From an uncultured Bacteroidota bacterium (GTDB lineage Bacteria; Bacteroidota; Bacteroidia; 2-12-FULL-35-15), in assembly GCA_903881065.1 (NCBI GenBank), contig CAIRRW010000144.1, forward strand, positions 1 through 7,809: a DNA stretch of 7,809 nt, written 5' to 3'. The position numbers and the translations under genes are program-made. The notes beneath the pieces were generated by a model, which searched no databases, was not told where the DNA came from, and was given only the letters and a program-made list of their open reading frames with translations. The first letter of the stretch is position 1. Each line of letters opens with the position of its first letter. Positions 6,123 through 7,809 of the stretch are shown here, one piece after another.

Positions 6123-7577
6123 TTGAAGCAGAAGGGAAACAATGAGGTTTACTGGACCACTTGTCAGGAATGCAATGGCCAGGGTAAAAAAAGACGGAAG
6201 CTCCGCAAGAAAGTACGATTCCGCTACCAGCAGGAATGTGATATATTTGAAAAGAATAATGGCTCAGGTCTTGCTCCAATACGTCCAATGGGCCACCTGT
6301 CATCATGCGTTAATTGTGGCGGAACAGGTTTAGTTTGTTCTATTGATAATCCAAAAGCGGATAATGAAAACTACCCACATGTTGCTATAATAGGCGGTGG
6401 AATAGGAGGGATGGCTTTGGCAGTTGCCTGTATGCACCGTCGTATTCCTTTTACTCTTTATGAGCGTGACAGTAGCTTTGAATCTCGATCTCAGGGCTAT
6501 GGACTAACGTTGCAACAGGGTAGAAAAGCCATAGAGGGCTTGGGTATTTTTCCACTAAAAGAAGCATTGATTTCAACAAGACATATTGTTCATACAACAG
6601 AAGGAATAGTGATTGGTGAATGGGGGATGAGAAAGTGGATGATTGATTCAAAAATACCACCTAAGCGCACTAATATGCATATAGCACGGCAGTCGTTACG
6701 CATGGCGCTACTTCAGCAACTCGGAGGGAAGGATAAGGTGCAGTGGGGGCACCAGTTAGTAAGTTTTATTGATGGGAAGGGTGAAGGTGTTGAGCTGAAT
6801 TTTCAGGTGGATGGTGGGGTGAAGAGTGCCAAAGCCGATTTTATTGTTGGAGCCGATGGTATACGCAGTACTGTGCGTAAGTTACTGATGGGAGAGGATA
6901 TAACACCTTTACGTTATTTGGGTTGTATTGTTATATTAGGAATTTGTCCGTTGGTAGCGCTTCAAGATGTTGATAGTTCATTGCTGGACTCGGCCACCAT
7001 ATTTCAAACTGCCAATGGAAATGAACGTATCTATATAATGCCTTTCACATCCGACTCGGTGATGTGGCAACTTAGTTTCCCAATGCAGGAAGACGAGGCG
7101 AAAGTATTGAGCGAACAGGGAGCCGAAGCGCTCAAGAAAGAAGCTTGTCGCAGAACTCAATGGCATCATCCCATTCCTCAGATTTTATCTGCTACTAAGG
7201 AATCACAAGTTTCAGGTTATTCTGTATACGACAGAGATTTGCTTGAGCCTGAGTTGATGAAAAATTGGGGAAAAGTTACTTTGATAGGGGATGCTGCTCA
7301 TCCAATGAGTCCATTTAAAGGGCAAGGTGCTAATCAGGCTCTGCTAGATGCTCTGTCGTTGGCAAGGGGGATAGCAAGAGGTTGTCGACCTTTATCACAA
7401 TGGAAAAAAGCAGGAGTGAGAAAAAGTGTATTGACTGAGTTTGAAATAGAAATGCTGGAACGTAGTGCTTCAAAGGTTAAAGGTTCAGCAGAGGCGGCAT
7501 ATTTTCTACATACCGAAAATGTACTCCATAAGAGCGATGAGCCTAGAGGGCGGTTTCTAAAAAGAAAAGATACATAA
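6123..7577 (+). CDS. FAD-dependent monooxygenase with N-terminal zinc-finger-like domain
   Basis: 484 residues. Residues about 87-430 form a PHBH-fold flavoprotein: 'VAIIGGGIGGMALA' (GxGxxG at 91-96, FAD ADP-binding), 'TLYERD' (Glu for the ribose), 'ADFIVGADGIRSTVR' (DG motif, about 239-252) and 'LIGDAAHPMSPFKGQGANQAL' (GD motif, about 387-407). Such enzymes use NAD(P)H and O2 to hydroxylate or epoxidise small molecules; the substrate is unknown. Unusually, about 86 residues precede the FAD domain and carry two DnaJ-like motifs, C14-x-x-C17-x-G-x-G and C62-x-x-C65-x-G-x-G, which could bind one Zn ion. I recall related Bacteroidetes proteins with this extension. The only in-frame start before codon 50 is TTG at 6123, because a stop at 6114-6116 blocks anything upstream. 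Several sampled rows of this gene are more GC-rich than its neighbours. Confidence 0.9.
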   Translation: MKQKGNNEVYWTTCQECNGQGKKRRKLRKKVRFRYQQECDIFEKNNGSGLAPIRPMGHLSSCVNCGGTGLVCSIDNPKADNENYPHVAIIGGGIGGMALAVACMHRRIPFTLYERDSSFESRSQGYGLTLQQGRKAIEGLGIFPLKEALISTRHIVHTTEGIVIGEWGMRKWMIDSKIPPKRTNMHIARQSLRMALLQQLGGKDKVQWGHQLVSFIDGKGEGVELNFQVDGGVKSAKADFIVGADGIRSTVRKLLMGEDITPLRYLGCIVILGICPLVALQDVDSSLLDSATIFQTANGNERIYIMPFTSDSVMWQLSFPMQEDEAKVLSEQGAEALKKEACRRTQWHHPIPQILSATKESQVSGYSVYDRDLLEPELMKNWGKVTLIGDAAHPMSPFKGQGANQALLDALSLARGIARGCRPLSQWKKAGVRKSVLTEFEIEMLERSASKVKGSAEAAYFLHTENVLHKSDEPRGRFLKRKDT

Positions 7578-7587
7578 CAAGTTGGTA

Positions 7588-7622
7588 AGCTAAAATAAAA
7601 TTGAACTGTTATTGATTTAGCT
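7588..7622. terminator. AT-rich stem-loop in the convergent spacer, possible terminator
   Basis: AGCTAAA (7588-7594) pairs with TTTAGCT (7616-7622), and ATAA (7595-7598) with TTAT (7609-7612), with a three-base bulge (7613-7615) and a ten-base loop. It starts 11 nt after the monooxygenase stop, between two converging genes, where a terminator is expected. There is no following T-tract on the plus strand, so it is only a weak candidate. A second imperfect inverted repeat, GAGAATCC (7640-7647) with GGAATCTC (7672-7679), lies closer to the minus-strand gene. Confidence 0.25.
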
Positions 7623-7697
7623 AAAAGAACAAAGTCAGCGAGAATCCCAACCTTCAGAACTTATTAAAAAAGGAATCTCTATTTCATTATGATGATA

Positions 7698-7809
7698 TTA
7701 ATGAGATACGATAATTCGTTGGCAGAAATTGGATTCATGTTCACCCCTAATTTGCAGAAAATAAATCCCATTTGTAATATCTGTTAAATCTATTGTTGAA
7801 TAACTCATA
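7698..7809 (-). CDS. C-terminal end of a T9SS-secreted protein (type A sorting domain), partial
   Basis: Read on the minus strand from the right edge, 36 codons are open and end at TAA (complement of 7698-7700). The peptide contains 'IDLTDITNGIYFLQIRGE' and ends 'CQRIIVSH'. This matches the closing strands of the type IX secretion C-terminal sorting domain (type A, Por_Secre_tail), whose hallmark is 'hDLs-x-l-x-x-G-h-Y-h-h-x-h' followed by a short hairpin and a K/R-I-h-h end. The gene's catalytic or structural part lies outside the window. The product would cross the outer membrane through T9SS, lose this tail and be released or attached to the cell surface. The Met codon at 7806-7808 is probably internal, since a sorting domain of about 70-80 residues is never a whole protein. 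It converges with the monooxygenase gene across 120 bp. Confidence 0.75.
   Translation of the reverse strand, partial: MSYSTIDLTDITNGIYFLQIRGEHESNFCQRIIVSH

Noticed and set aside
6142..6333. 63-codon ATG frame at the start of the monooxygenase
   Set aside because: It runs in another frame over the region that codes the Cys motifs and has no protein-like signature; treated as a shadow.
7689..7787. 32-codon plus-strand frame near the right edge
   Set aside because: It lies opposite the minus-strand T9SS tail, which explains the region far better.

Overview
The window looks like chromosomal DNA of a Bacteroidota (Bacteroidetes) bacterium, possibly from the Chitinophagia/Sphingobacteriia/Flavobacteriia range; I cannot name a genus. 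The evidence is low GC, AT-rich spacers with few Shine-Dalgarno sites, one good match to the Bacteroidetes promoter (TTG, 20 nt, TAnnTTTG), a type IX secretion (T9SS) sorting tail at the right edge, and several proteins of a type I associate with this phylum.

Layout. 1-346: 3' end of a hypothetical gene whose start lies outside the window. 347-575: spacer with a GC-rich, REP-like palindromic element. 576-920: YciI-family protein. 1009-4384: a two-gene unit, a predicted lipoprotein with a DUF3142-like/TIM-barrel look and a 776-residue exported helical-repeat protein. The two reading frames overlap by 41 nt, so they are probably translated together and may work together in the envelope. 4433-4576: a possible 47-residue small ORF. 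4605-5021: SRPBCC/AHSA1-type protein. 5022-5302: spacer with a recognisable promoter and a leader of roughly 110 nt. 5303-6088: alpha/beta hydrolase with an intact Ser-Asp-His triad. 6123-7577: FAD-dependent monooxygenase with an unusual N-terminal pair of CxxCxGxG motifs, apparently starting at TTG. 7578-7697: convergent spacer. 7698-7809, minus strand: the last 36 codons of a T9SS cargo protein that enters from the right.

How the genes may fit together. All complete genes are on the plus strand; only the right-edge gene is on the minus strand. The hydrolase and monooxygenase lie 34 nt apart and could share the promoter near 5155-5185, which suggests a small oxidative/hydrolytic module of unknown substrate. 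The YciI and SRPBCC proteins are common single-domain proteins whose substrates cannot be read from sequence. No CRISPR array, tRNA, rRNA, transposase or phage gene was seen. The most interesting items are the overlapping lipoprotein/helical-repeat pair, the zinc-finger-like extension on the monooxygenase, and the T9SS tail on the minus strand.
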